From: Subtercola boreus | GTDB lineage: Bacteria > Actinomycetota > Actinomycetes > Actinomycetales > Microbacteriaceae | Direction of reading: 5' to 3' | Assembly: GCF_003399645.1 (NCBI RefSeq) | Contig: NZ_NBXD01000012.1 | Span: 1-64,000 of the forward strand | Length of the DNA stretch: 64,000 bases | Position numbers and translations under genes: made by a program | Shown here: positions 41,928 through 50,129 of the stretch, in pieces | Numbering within the stretch: position 1 is the stretch's first letter | How the letters are laid out: every line of letters starts with the position of its first letter | Notes under the pieces: model-generated | The model's input: only the letters and a program-made list of their open reading frames with translations | The model's database searches: none | Told to the model about the DNA's origin: nothing

Positions 41928-42692
41928 ATGACAGAAACATCGCTGCGGCCACGATCGGATCGTGGTGGCAGGCGTCGGGGGCGACGCCAGAAGAGTGCGG
42001 CACTCTTCATCCGGGACATCATCGTCATCTTCCTGATCGCCCTTCTCGCCTCCGTGCTCATCAAGACCTTCCTCGTCAGGTCGTTCTACATTCCTTCGGG
42101 GTCGATGGAGAACACGCTGCAGGTGGGCGACCGCATCCTGGTCAATGAGCTCGAGCCACGCCTCATCCCGATCCAGCGCGGCGACGTCGTCGTGTTCAAA
42201 GATCCGGGCGGGTGGCTGCCGGCCCACACCGATGCTCCCGTCTCTCCGCTCGTCGGCGCCGTCAACTGGGTGCTCGACGCGGTCGGGCTCGCGGCGACCG
42301 ACAGCAACGACCACCTGATCAAGCGGGTGATCGGCCTGCCGGGCGACCACGTCGAGTGCTGCAATGCGGTCGGACAGATGATGGTCAACGGAGTGCCGCT
42401 CAACGAGCCCTACCTGAAACTGCCCAGCGGGGTGTCGAAGGTCTCCGACCTGGCCTTCGATGTGACGGTGCCCGAGGACTCGCTGTGGGTGATGGGCGAC
42501 AACCGCTACAACTCAGCCGATTCGCGCTACAACCAGACCAATCCCGGGGGCGGTTTCGTGCCGGAGAGCGACGTTGTGGGTCGTGCGCTCTGGATCACCT
42601 TCCCCGTCGGCCGGTGGACCTTTCTCGACAACTTCTCATCGGTGTTCCGGGGGGCGAAAGACGCGGCGGCCTCATCGGGGGGCTCCGGATGA
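41928..42692 (+). CDS. lepB: Signal peptidase I
   Basis: The 254-residue membrane peptidase cleaves signal peptides. It has a basic N-terminus, one membrane helix (IIVIFLIALLASVLIKTFLV, about 31-50), catalytic Ser in YIPSGSMENTL, catalytic Lys in LIKRVIGLPGD, and VMGDNRYNSADSRY. A short Ala/Ser/Gly tail follows. It is translationally coupled to rnhB (ATGA overlap). Confidence 0.96.
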   Translation: MTETSLRPRSDRGGRRRGRRQKSAALFIRDIIVIFLIALLASVLIKTFLVRSFYIPSGSMENTLQVGDRILVNELEPRLIPIQRGDVVVFKDPGGWLPAHTDAPVSPLVGAVNWVLDAVGLAATDSNDHLIKRVIGLPGDHVECCNAVGQMMVNGVPLNEPYLKLPSGVSKVSDLAFDVTVPEDSLWVMGDNRYNSADSRYNQTNPGGGFVPESDVVGRALWITFPVGRWTFLDNFSSVFRGAKDAAASSGGSG

Positions 42693-43408
42693 CCGGGGAC
42701 TCGGGTGTCGTCGCGGTTCGTGCCGCGAAGCAACGTCACTCCGGTGTGTGCGACCCCTCTCTTCGCCATGAGCGGAGGCTCGGTCGGGATGGCGCGCGCC
42801 TCGTCATCGGCGTCGACGAGGTCGGCCGCGGAGCCCTGGCCGGCCCGGTCGCTGTAGGTATGTGCGTGATCGATCCCCATCGGCGCGGTACGTTCCCGGC
42901 GGGGCTCCGCGACTCGAAGATGCTCTCGGAAGCCAAGCGGGAACAGCTCGCACCCCTCGCCTCGGCCTGGGCCAGTGCCTCCGCAGTCGGGCTGGCGAGT
43001 GCCGACGAGGTCGACCGGCTGGGCATCATCGCCTGCCTCGGGCTCGCCGGCGCCCGCGCGCTCGCTCAGCTCGCTGCCCTGGGTGTGCAGACCGGCGGCT
43101 CCGTGATCCTGCTCGACGGGTCGCACAACTGGCTGGCCACACACGTGGCCCACGATGCCCGGGTGGTGATGCGGATCAAAGCCGATCGTGACTGCGCGTC
43201 TGTGGCCGCGGCATCCGTCGTCGCCAAGGTACACCGCGACCGCATCATGATCGAGCTCGACACTGTCGCGCCCGGGTACAGCTGGGCCCGCAACAAGGGG
43301 TACGCGAGCGCCGCGCATTTCGAGGGGCTCGACCTTCTCGGCGCGACCGACCACCACCGGCGTACCTGGCTGAAGGGCGAGCGGATGCTCGAGGGGTCGG
43401 GCGGGTAG
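42689..43408 (+). CDS. rnhB: Ribonuclease HII
   Basis: The 239-residue enzyme removes ribonucleotides from DNA. Catalytic motifs are VIGVDEVGRGALAGPVAVG (Asp-Glu pair, about 39-57), the acidic residue in ILLDGSHNWL, and ADRDCASVAAASVVAKVHRD. The ATG overlaps the lepB stop. The N-terminal 35 residues are a non-conserved extension. Confidence 0.95.
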   Translation: MTGDSGVVAVRAAKQRHSGVCDPSLRHERRLGRDGARLVIGVDEVGRGALAGPVAVGMCVIDPHRRGTFPAGLRDSKMLSEAKREQLAPLASAWASASAVGLASADEVDRLGIIACLGLAGARALAQLAALGVQTGGSVILLDGSHNWLATHVAHDARVVMRIKADRDCASVAAASVVAKVHRDRIMIELDTVAPGYSWARNKGYASAAHFEGLDLLGATDHHRRTWLKGERMLEGSGG

Positions 43409-43420
43409 ACTTGGCTCACC

Positions 43421-43744
43421 ATGGAAGAAGATGAGTTCGAGGATTACGACCGTGAGGTCGAGCTGGCCCTCTACCGCGAATACCGTGACGTCGTGTCGCA
43501 GTTCAAGTACGTGATCGAGACGGAACGCCGGTTCTACCTGGCAAACGATGTCGACCTCGTCAGGCGCGACACCGAGCATGACTTCTACTTCGAACTGACG
43601 ATGAGCGACGTCTGGGTGTGGGACGTGTATCGTTCCGACCGTTTCGTGAAGTCGGTGCGCGTGCTCACCTTCAAAGACGTGAACATCGAAGAGCTGTCGT
43701 CGAAGGACTTCGAGCTGCCGAAGGAACTCGCGCTCGACGAGTAG
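43421..43744 (+). CDS. DUF2469 family protein
   Basis: The 107-residue acidic protein (EFEDYDREVELALYREYRDV, FKYVIETERRFYLANDVDL) belongs to the actinobacterial DUF2469 family. That family is regularly encoded between rnhB and yraN. Function unknown. It starts 12 nt after rnhB. Confidence 0.92.
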   Translation: MEEDEFEDYDREVELALYREYRDVVSQFKYVIETERRFYLANDVDLVRRDTEHDFYFELTMSDVWVWDVYRSDRFVKSVRVLTFKDVNIEELSSKDFELPKELALDE

Positions 43745-43844
43745 CACTCCCTCACAATCGCTCCTGCGTAGGCGTTCTCCACAGATGTAGACATCGCTCC
43801 TTCCGCTTCGTTCCGGCTCGGCCACGCTGGTGGCGGAGGTCGAA

Positions 43845-44201
43845 ATGAGAGCGAAAGACGAGTTGGGCAGACGCGGCGAAACACTCGCCGCCGACTACCT
43901 GGTCGAACACGGGTACACGATCCTGGAGCGCAACTGGCGCTGTCGCCAGGGCGAGATCGACGTGATCGCCGAGCACGAGGGTGTCACGGTGTTCGTCGAG
44001 GTGAAGACGCGCTCGGGTCTGAGGTATGGGCATCCGTTCGAGGCGATCACCATCGCCAAGCTCGCCCGGTTGAGACGCCTCGCGAGTGCCTGGTGCGATA
44101 AGGCCGAGTCGAAGAGGCGACGCATTCGCATCGACGCCATCGGTGTGGTCGCGGCCCCTCGTCAGCCCGTGCTGATCGAGCATCTCACGGGCATCTTCTG
44201 A
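43845..44201 (+). CDS. yraN: YraN family (UPF0102) endonuclease-like protein
   Basis: The 118-residue protein has the restriction-endonuclease-like fold motif: GRRGETLAADYLVEHGYTIL, then GEIDVIAEH and FVEVKTRS (acidic/Lys active-site pattern, about 45-65). A nucleic-acid role is inferred. The ATG at 43845 follows GGAGG by 5 nt. Its stop overlaps the comM ATG (TGATG). Confidence 0.93.
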   Translation: MRAKDELGRRGETLAADYLVEHGYTILERNWRCRQGEIDVIAEHEGVTVFVEVKTRSGLRYGHPFEAITIAKLARLRRLASAWCDKAESKRRRIRIDAIGVVAAPRQPVLIEHLTGIF

Positions 44202-45733
44202 TGGTGTCGCGCACACACTCCGTCGCCCTGCTCGGGATGACCGGGTCGATGGTCGAGGTCGAGGCAGACATCGGCAACGGGCTCCCGACGCTGATGATCA
44301 TCGGTCTGCCCGACACGGCACTGTCTGATGCCCGGGATCGCGTTCGAGCGGCCGCCGCGAACTCGGGGTGCCCGCTGCCCACCAGCAAGATCACGGTGAA
44401 TCTGTCCCCGGCGGCGCTGCCGAAACACGGCTCGACCTTCGACCTCAGCATCGCGATGGCCATTCTCGCGGCCGCCGGAACGATCTCTGCAGAGTCGATC
44501 GAGAACGTCGTGCACCTCGGTGAGCTGAGCCTCGACGGTCGGCTGCGGCCGATGAACGGGGTGCTGCCCGCCATTGCTGCTGCCGCTGCCGAGGGCTTCC
44601 GCACCTTCGTCGTGCCGGCGGGCAACCGGCACGAGGCCGAACTCGTGCCCGGCGTTCGCATTGTGCCGGTCATTTCGGTTCGGGATGCCGCGATCCACCA
44701 CGGAGCGAGCTTCGAACCGATTCCGCTCGATGTCATCGAGGGTACGGAGGCCCGCGATTCGAGCGAGCCGCACCACGAACTCGCCGACGTGATCGGCAAC
44801 GACGACGCGGTGCTCGCGCTGGTCGCGGCGGCGGCGGGTGGTCACCACATCTTCATGCTCGGGCCTCCGGGTGCGGGCAAGACCATGCTCGCGATGCGTC
44901 TGCCGGGGCTGCTGCCCGATCTCGAGACGTCGGCGGCACTCGAGGTGAGTTCGGTGCGCTCGTTGTCGGGTGCGTCTGTGCCGCGCTCGCTCGCTGTGCG
45001 GCCGCCCTTCGAGAGTCCGCACCACACGGCCTCTGCGGCCGCGCTCGTCGGTGGGGGTTCGAAGCAGATCCGTCCCGGTGCAGCCGCCCGGGCGTCGCAC
45101 GGGGTGCTCTTTCTCGACGAGGCCCCCGAATTCGCCACGAGTGCGCTCGACGCCCTCCGGCAGCCGCTGGAGTCCGGCGTCATCAGCATCCACCGCGCGA
45201 ATGCCATTGCTCGTTTCCCGGGGCGCTTCCAACTCGTACTCGCGGCCAATCCGTGCCCGTGCGGGCAGTACGGCACGGCCGAACTGAACTGCCTCTGCAC
45301 GCCGAACACCCGTCGCCGTTACCTGGCCCGACTGTCGGGTCCGCTCCTGGACCGCATCGACATCCAGGTGCAGGTCAGGCGGGTGACCGCAGCCCAGCTC
45401 CGGATGGGCGCTGGCGAGACCCGATTGACAACGACGGCCGCCCGCGAACACGTTGTGGAGGCGCGTGGGCGCATGGCGCGCCGGCTCGCGGCGACTCCGT
45501 GGCGGCTCAACAGCGAGGTTCTAGGAACGTGGTTGCGAACCGGTCCCGAGCGGCTGCCGAGAGGTGCGACCGACGCCCTCGATCGGGCTCTCGAACGGGG
45601 CCTCATCACCATGCGCGGTTACGACCGCATCCTCCGGGTCGCCTGGACCCTCTCCGATCTCGACGGCGTCGACCGCCCCACCGCCGACCAGATCGGCCGT
45701 GCCCTCTACCTCAGAAAGTCCCTGTCGACATGA
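44201..45733 (+). CDS. comM: ComM/YifB family Mg-chelatase-like AAA ATPase
   Basis: The 510-residue protein has an N-terminal Lon-protease-like domain (GLPTLMIIGLPDTALSDARDR region) and an AAA domain with GPPGAGKTMLAMRLPGLL (about 222-239), GVLFLDEAPEF, and a C-terminal ANPCPCGQYG Cys motif. ComM homologues drive branch migration during natural transformation. It is tightly coupled to yraN (1-nt overlap) and dprA (4-nt overlap), so this is a DNA-processing unit. Confidence 0.94.
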   Translation: MVSRTHSVALLGMTGSMVEVEADIGNGLPTLMIIGLPDTALSDARDRVRAAAANSGCPLPTSKITVNLSPAALPKHGSTFDLSIAMAILAAAGTISAESIENVVHLGELSLDGRLRPMNGVLPAIAAAAAEGFRTFVVPAGNRHEAELVPGVRIVPVISVRDAAIHHGASFEPIPLDVIEGTEARDSSEPHHELADVIGNDDAVLALVAAAAGGHHIFMLGPPGAGKTMLAMRLPGLLPDLETSAALEVSSVRSLSGASVPRSLAVRPPFESPHHTASAAALVGGGSKQIRPGAAARASHGVLFLDEAPEFATSALDALRQPLESGVISIHRANAIARFPGRFQLVLAANPCPCGQYGTAELNCLCTPNTRRRYLARLSGPLLDRIDIQVQVRRVTAAQLRMGAGETRLTTTAAREHVVEARGRMARRLAATPWRLNSEVLGTWLRTGPERLPRGATDALDRALERGLITMRGYDRILRVAWTLSDLDGVDRPTADQIGRALYLRKSLST

Positions 45734-47094
45734 GCATCTTCTCGCTTGATGAAACTGTGGTCGTCGAGGCCGTCGTCTCGGTGAGCCCCGACCTGGCCGG
45801 TGGCGGGGCGCGGGGTGACGGAGTGGCGGGCGACGAACGGGACGGCCCGCCAGCCGATGACGAGCTCACGGTGCGGGTCGCGGAGCGTTTCGCGCGCGCG
45901 ACCTGGAGCGGCATCGCTGAGCCGGGTGACTCGCTCGCCGGGCTGCTGGTGCGTGCGCTGGGCGCCGGCGCGGCGCTCAGCGCACTCGTTGAACATCGAA
46001 CCTCTACCCAGCTCTCTGTGGCGCTGGCCGAGGCCGGGGCGGAGGGCATTCCGGTGGGAGATCTCGACGGGGCACTCGAGCGGTGGCGGCCACGGCTGAT
46101 CTCCTCCTCGGCACTCACCACCTTGAGACTGGCAGCTCGCTGCGGCGCTCGCCTCGTCGTGCCGGGAGATCCGGAGTGGCCGGAGGCTCTCGGCGACCTC
46201 GGTCCGCACGAGCCCCTGGCTCTGTGGATGCGCGGCCGGCCCGATGCCGCAGGCGGTCTGTCGAACTCGATCGCCGTGGTGGGCGCCCGGGCGGCCACGG
46301 GGTACGGCGAACACATGGCCATGGAGATCGCGGCGGGGCTCGCCGACCGGGGGTACGGAGTCGTCTCCGGTGCCGCGTACGGCGTCGACGGCATGGCCCA
46401 CCGCTCGGCGCTCGCGAGTTCGGGGCAGACATTCGCCTTTCTCGCCGGTGGGGTGGACCGCTTCTATCCGAGCGGCCATGACGCCCTGCTCTCCCGCATC
46501 GCAGAGGTCGGGGTCGTGCTCTCCGAGCTGCCCTGCGGTTCAGCGCCGACCAAATGGCGGTTCCTGCAGCGCAATCGACTCATCGCGGCTGCAGCCCGGG
46601 CCACGGTGGTCGTGGAGGCCGGGGTGCGCAGCGGTTCGCTGAACACGGCCGCGCACGCTGCGGCGCTCGGCCGACCGCTCGGAGCGGTGCCGGGGCCGGT
46701 GACCTCCCTGTCGTCGGCCGGGTGTCATCGCCTACTGCGGGAATTCGATGCGACCTGCGTCACCACGGCCGATGAGGTCATCGAGATGATCGGGCCGAGC
46801 GTTCACCAGCGGCCGAGGCTCGCTCTCGACCCGGCGAAGCCTCCCGGTGAGCCGCTGCTGGTCGGCGCCCGTGCTTCGTCGGCGGCAGGAGGGCCTCCGA
46901 GGGACACGCACCGTTCGGCGGAACAGGTGCGCGTACTCGATGCCGTCAGTCGTCGCACGCCCCGAAGGGCGGTCGACATCGCGAGACGGTCGGGGCTCAG
47001 CGTCGCCGTGACGCAGGCGGCCCTCGGCACGCTCGGGGTGGATGGTGCAGTTCATGAGCGCGAGGGCGGCTGGTGCTCAGGAGGTTCGGGGTGA
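45730..47094 (+). CDS. dprA: DNA-processing protein DprA
   Basis: The 454-residue protein loads RecA on incoming single-stranded DNA. The Rossmann-like core contains IAVVGARAATGYGEHMA, VVSGAAYGVDGMAHRSAL, FLAGGVDRFYPSGHDALL and RNRLIAAAARATVVVEAG. A C-terminal winged-helix-like region follows (RRTPRRAVDIARRSGLSV). A Gly/Asp-rich insertion lies near residues 24-45. The ATG overlaps the comM stop. Confidence 0.94.
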   Translation: MSIFSLDETVVVEAVVSVSPDLAGGGARGDGVAGDERDGPPADDELTVRVAERFARATWSGIAEPGDSLAGLLVRALGAGAALSALVEHRTSTQLSVALAEAGAEGIPVGDLDGALERWRPRLISSSALTTLRLAARCGARLVVPGDPEWPEALGDLGPHEPLALWMRGRPDAAGGLSNSIAVVGARAATGYGEHMAMEIAAGLADRGYGVVSGAAYGVDGMAHRSALASSGQTFAFLAGGVDRFYPSGHDALLSRIAEVGVVLSELPCGSAPTKWRFLQRNRLIAAAARATVVVEAGVRSGSLNTAAHAAALGRPLGAVPGPVTSLSSAGCHRLLREFDATCVTTADEVIEMIGPSVHQRPRLALDPAKPPGEPLLVGARASSAAGGPPRDTHRSAEQVRVLDAVSRRTPRRAVDIARRSGLSVAVTQAALGTLGVDGAVHEREGGWCSGGSG

Positions 47095-47131
47095 GCGCCT
47101 CAGGGTCGGATGTGTTTGGCAGGATGGAGAC

Positions 47132-48058
47132 ATGGTCGACTCGAGCGCTCCCACCCACGTCATCGCCCACCTGAGCGACACCCACTTCCTCGCCGACTCG
47201 GCCAGGCTCTACGGAGTGGTCGACACCGACTCGACGCTTGCTCGGGCGCTTGCGCAGCTCGAACGCTCCGAAATCGCGCTCGATGCGCTGGTGTTCACGG
47301 GCGACATCACCGACCTCGGCCAGCGGGACGCCTACGAGCGCATCAGGGCGATCGTCGAGCCGGCCGCGGCGCGGATGGGTGCGCAGCTGGTCTGGGTGAT
47401 GGGCAACCACGACTCGAGGCGCCGCATGCGGGTCGAGTTGCTCGGTGAGGGCAAGGCCGACGGTGAGGGCGACGCCGAAGGTGAGGGCGACGAGCCCGTC
47501 GACCGGGTGTTCGATCTGAATGGTCTGCGAATGATCGCGCTCGACACCTCGGTCCCCGGATTCCATCACGGCGAACTGACGGCGAAACAGCTCGAGTGGC
47601 TGGCGGCAGAGTTGTCGACCCCGGCAGCGCATGGCACGGTGGTGGCGCTGCATCATCCGCCGATCCCGACGAGCCTGCCGCTCATGCCGATCCTCGAGCT
47701 GCAGGAGCAGGAGCTGCTTGCGGCGGTGATCAGGGGAACGGACGTTCGTGGCATCCTCGGAGGGCACCTGCACTACTCGACCACCTCACTCTTCGCGGGC
47801 GTGCCGATCTCGGTGGCGGCCGCGACCTGCTACGTGATGGATCTCACCGCGGGGCCCCACCGACTGGCGGGAGTCGGCGGCGGGCAGTCGTTCAACCTGG
47901 TGCATCTGTATCCGGAGCAGGTGGTGCACTCGGTGGTTCCGATCGGGGATCACGCGTTCGTGAACGACTTTCCCGTAGACCAGGTGAAGCGCATCGAGGC
48001 GCTGAGCCCCGAGGGCCGCCGCGAGGCCTTCTCCCGCCACGCCCCGACGACGTCGTGA
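47132..48058 (+). CDS. Metallophosphoesterase, cyclic-nucleotide phosphodiesterase-like (CpdA/Icc type)
   Basis: The 308-residue enzyme has the full calcineurin-like set: AHLSDTHFLADS (about 10-21), FTGDITDLG, VMGNHDSR, VALHHPPIP and GILGGHLHYSTTS. Class III phosphodiesterases of this kind hydrolyse cAMP or other phosphodiesters. An acidic repeat (GEGKADGEGDAEGEGDEP) interrupts the domain near residues 106-123. AGGA lies 7 nt before the ATG. Confidence 0.9.
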   Translation: MVDSSAPTHVIAHLSDTHFLADSARLYGVVDTDSTLARALAQLERSEIALDALVFTGDITDLGQRDAYERIRAIVEPAAARMGAQLVWVMGNHDSRRRMRVELLGEGKADGEGDAEGEGDEPVDRVFDLNGLRMIALDTSVPGFHHGELTAKQLEWLAAELSTPAAHGTVVALHHPPIPTSLPLMPILELQEQELLAAVIRGTDVRGILGGHLHYSTTSLFAGVPISVAAATCYVMDLTAGPHRLAGVGGGQSFNLVHLYPEQVVHSVVPIGDHAFVNDFPVDQVKRIEALSPEGRREAFSRHAPTTS

Positions 48059-48089
48059 GCTGCGGTGCGGCTGAGGCATCCTTGACACC

Positions 48090-49085
48090 ATGAGCCTCGA
48101 ACAGGATGCGCGCGACTTCCTGTCGCACCTCGAGCTCGAGCGGGGCTACTCGCCCAACACGGTGCGCGCCTACCGCGCCGACCTCGCGAACCTGTGTGCG
48201 TTTGCGGCCGCGGCGGGCGGAGCGAATGGCGCGGGTGGAACGGAGGCCGCGGGCGAAACGGACGGCGCGGGCGAGGGTTACGGGGGAGGTGGGCACTCAC
48301 TGACGCTGGGGTTTCTGCGGGACTGGCTGTGGGCGGCGTCCAACCAGGGGTTGTCGAAAGCTACGCTCGCGCGGCGTTCCGCGACGGCGAAGAGCTTCTC
48401 GGCCTGGCTTTCCCGAACCCAGCGGCAGTCGGGTGACGCGGGGGTGCGGTTGCGGGCTCCGCGCCCTGAACGGTCCCTTCCCCGGGTGTTGAGCCGGGCA
48501 TCCATGCAGTCGATCTTCGATGTGCTGGAGCAACGGGCGCAGGATGGAGACCCTATCGCGCAGCGCGACCGTGCGATCGTGGAACTGCTCTACGCGTCGG
48601 CGCTCCGGGTGTCGGAGATCGTCGGCATCGATCTCGACGATCTCGACGTCGAACGCAGAACGGTGCTGGTGATGGGGAAGGGTTCGAAGGAGAGGGTGGT
48701 GCCGTTCGGCGCGCCGGCGCTCGCGGCGATCATCGAGTACCGGGACCTGGGCCGGCGGGAGCTTCTCGTGCACACAGCGCCGAGGGAGGCCTCGCAGGTG
48801 CGCGTGTCGGCGGCCCTCTTCCTCAACTCGCGCGGTGCTCGGCTCGGCACGCGATCGGTCTATTCGATCGTGTCTGAGGTGCTCGCGGGGGTACCGGGGT
48901 CGGGGCCGGCGGGTCCGCACGCGTTTCGGCACACAGCAGCGACGCACCTGCTCGACGGAGGAGCCGACCTGCGGGCGGTGCAGGAGATGCTCGGGCACTC
49001 GAGCCTCGGCACGACGCAGATCTACACCCACGTGACGACGGAGCGCCTGCGCGCGACCTACCTCGGGGCCCACCCGCGCGCCTGA
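48090..49085 (+). CDS. xerC: Tyrosine recombinase XerC
   Basis: This 331-residue recombinase should resolve chromosome dimers at dif. The catalytic set is visible: Arg in YASALRVSEI, Lys in VMGKGSKERVVP, HAFRHTAATHLL (His, Arg), GHSSLGTTQIYTHV (His, Tyr). A Gly/Ala/Glu-rich insertion (about 42-68) lies between the first helices of the N-terminal SAM-like domain, lengthening the protein past the usual 300. Confidence 0.94.
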   Translation: MSLEQDARDFLSHLELERGYSPNTVRAYRADLANLCAFAAAAGGANGAGGTEAAGETDGAGEGYGGGGHSLTLGFLRDWLWAASNQGLSKATLARRSATAKSFSAWLSRTQRQSGDAGVRLRAPRPERSLPRVLSRASMQSIFDVLEQRAQDGDPIAQRDRAIVELLYASALRVSEIVGIDLDDLDVERRTVLVMGKGSKERVVPFGAPALAAIIEYRDLGRRELLVHTAPREASQVRVSAALFLNSRGARLGTRSVYSIVSEVLAGVPGSGPAGPHAFRHTAATHLLDGGADLRAVQEMLGHSSLGTTQIYTHVTTERLRATYLGAHPRA

Positions 49086-49136
49086 CGGCTTTTGCGCCGG
49101 GCCCGGCCCAGCCCGACCCGCGTCAGAGCGCCCCGC

Positions 49137-49325
49137 TTCAGAGTGGTGAAGGGGGAGCAGCACGGGCGGCGGCTGAGCGCGCGGGACTTCAGAGGGGTGG
49201 AGGGGGAGCAGCACAGACGGCGGCAGTGCACGCGAAGCTTCAGCCGGGGTGGAGAGGGAGCAGCACGGACGGCGGCAGTGCGCGCCAGGCTTCAGCCGGG
49301 GTGGAGGGGAGCAGGACGGCGCGGG
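49137..49325. repeat. 51/52-bp tandem repeat across the 3' end of the M23 gene
   Basis: About 3.7 copies of a TTCAG...GGAGCAGCACGGACGGCGGC unit start at 49137, 49188, 49239 and 49291. The copies are 51, 51 and 52 bp, then a partial one. The last two lie within the M23 coding sequence. The one-base length difference decides where its reading frame stops. Confidence 0.85.
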
Positions 49326-49986
49326 GGATGCCACCGAGGAGCAACAGCGGAGAGACGTAGTCCCCCCGAAGGCGGAGGCCGAGGTGCACACAGCCCAGTT
49401 CGCAGTGGGTGGAGGAGGCGACGACGCCGATCTGGTCGCCCGCCGCCACCGTCTGGCCCGCGACGACACTGGGGGTGACCGGTTCGACAGCGGAGACGAG
49501 GGAGTCTGCGTGCACGACAGACACGACCGGGCGGTCGACGACGGTGCCGGCGAAGGAGACGGTGCCGGCGGCGATCGCGTAGACCGGCTGGCCCGGGGTG
49601 GCCGCGATGTCGATTCCGCGGTGCCCGGCGGAGTATCTCGTGGCGGGGGCCTCGAAGGGGCGGAGAACGGCGTGCGGAGCCTCCGTCGGCCACACGGCGA
49701 CGATCGAGGGCACGCGCCCCCCAGGAGCACCACCCACACCCGCGCCACCCACACCAGCGCCACCCAGACCAGCACCACCTAGACCAGCACCACCCAGACC
49801 AACACCACGCACACCAGCACTACCCGCACCCGCACCCGCACCACCGCCACCCGCGCCAGCGCCGCCCGCCCCCACGCCACCCGACCCGGGGCCGGGAACG
49901 ACCAGAACGGGCACGATGAGCACGACGAGCAGCAGCGCGAATGGTGTGAGTCTGTACATGAGGGCAGCCTTGCGGTTCGTGCGCAA
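49240..49986 (-). CDS. Secreted M23-family metallopeptidase domain protein
   Basis: The 248-residue product has an N-terminal signal/membrane segment ([16 protein letters not shown]), a Gly/Ala/Val pentapeptide-repeat linker (about 33-90), and a LytM-like domain. The domain has [19 protein letters not shown] (zinc His and Asp, about 118-136) and [17 protein letters not shown] in place of the usual HxH near the end. It would cleave or bind cell-wall peptides outside the membrane. The C-terminus consists of tandem-repeat-encoded PSVLLPLHP-type sequence. It is convergent with xerC. Confidence 0.85.
   Translation of the reverse strand: MRTNRKAALMYRLTPFALLLVVLIVPVLVVPGPGSGGVGAGGAGAGGGGAGAGAGSAGVRGVGLGGAGLGGAGLGGAGVGGAGVGGAPGGRVPSIVAVWPTEAPHAVLRPFEAPATRYSAGHRGIDIAATPGQPVYAIAAGTVSFAGTVVDRPVVSVVHADSLVSAVEPVTPSVVAGQTVAAGDQIGVVASSTHCELGCVHLGLRLRGDYVSPLLLLGGIPRAVLLPSTPAEAWRALPPSVLLPLHPG
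49729..49833. repeat. 15-bp repeats coding the Gly-rich linker of the M23 protein
   Basis: Seven 15-bp units (GCCACCCAGACCAGC-like) run from 49729 to 49833 and continue in degenerate form to about 49870. On the minus strand they encode [10 protein letters not shown] pentapeptides. Confidence 0.85.
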
Positions 49987-50129
49987 GTCCCCGTCGCAAT
50001 AGCTTCATCTGTGGGAAACGGTGGCAAGATCGTAGGTGTGAGGGAGTGCTCGCCCACGGCGGCCGAGAAACGAACCCACGGGTCACGACCACACAGGGCC
50101 GCGATGTTCACGTTCCAAAGGGGCACGCC

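Noticed and set aside
48297-49778. A 493-codon minus-strand open frame over xerC and the M23 gene
   Set aside because: It is out of frame with the M23 peptidase and antisense to xerC. Its repeats only reflect the tandem DNA repeats.
15451-49833. Tandem repeat arrays as possible CRISPR
   Set aside because: Units are contiguous with no spacers, mostly in coding frame, and no cas genes are present.
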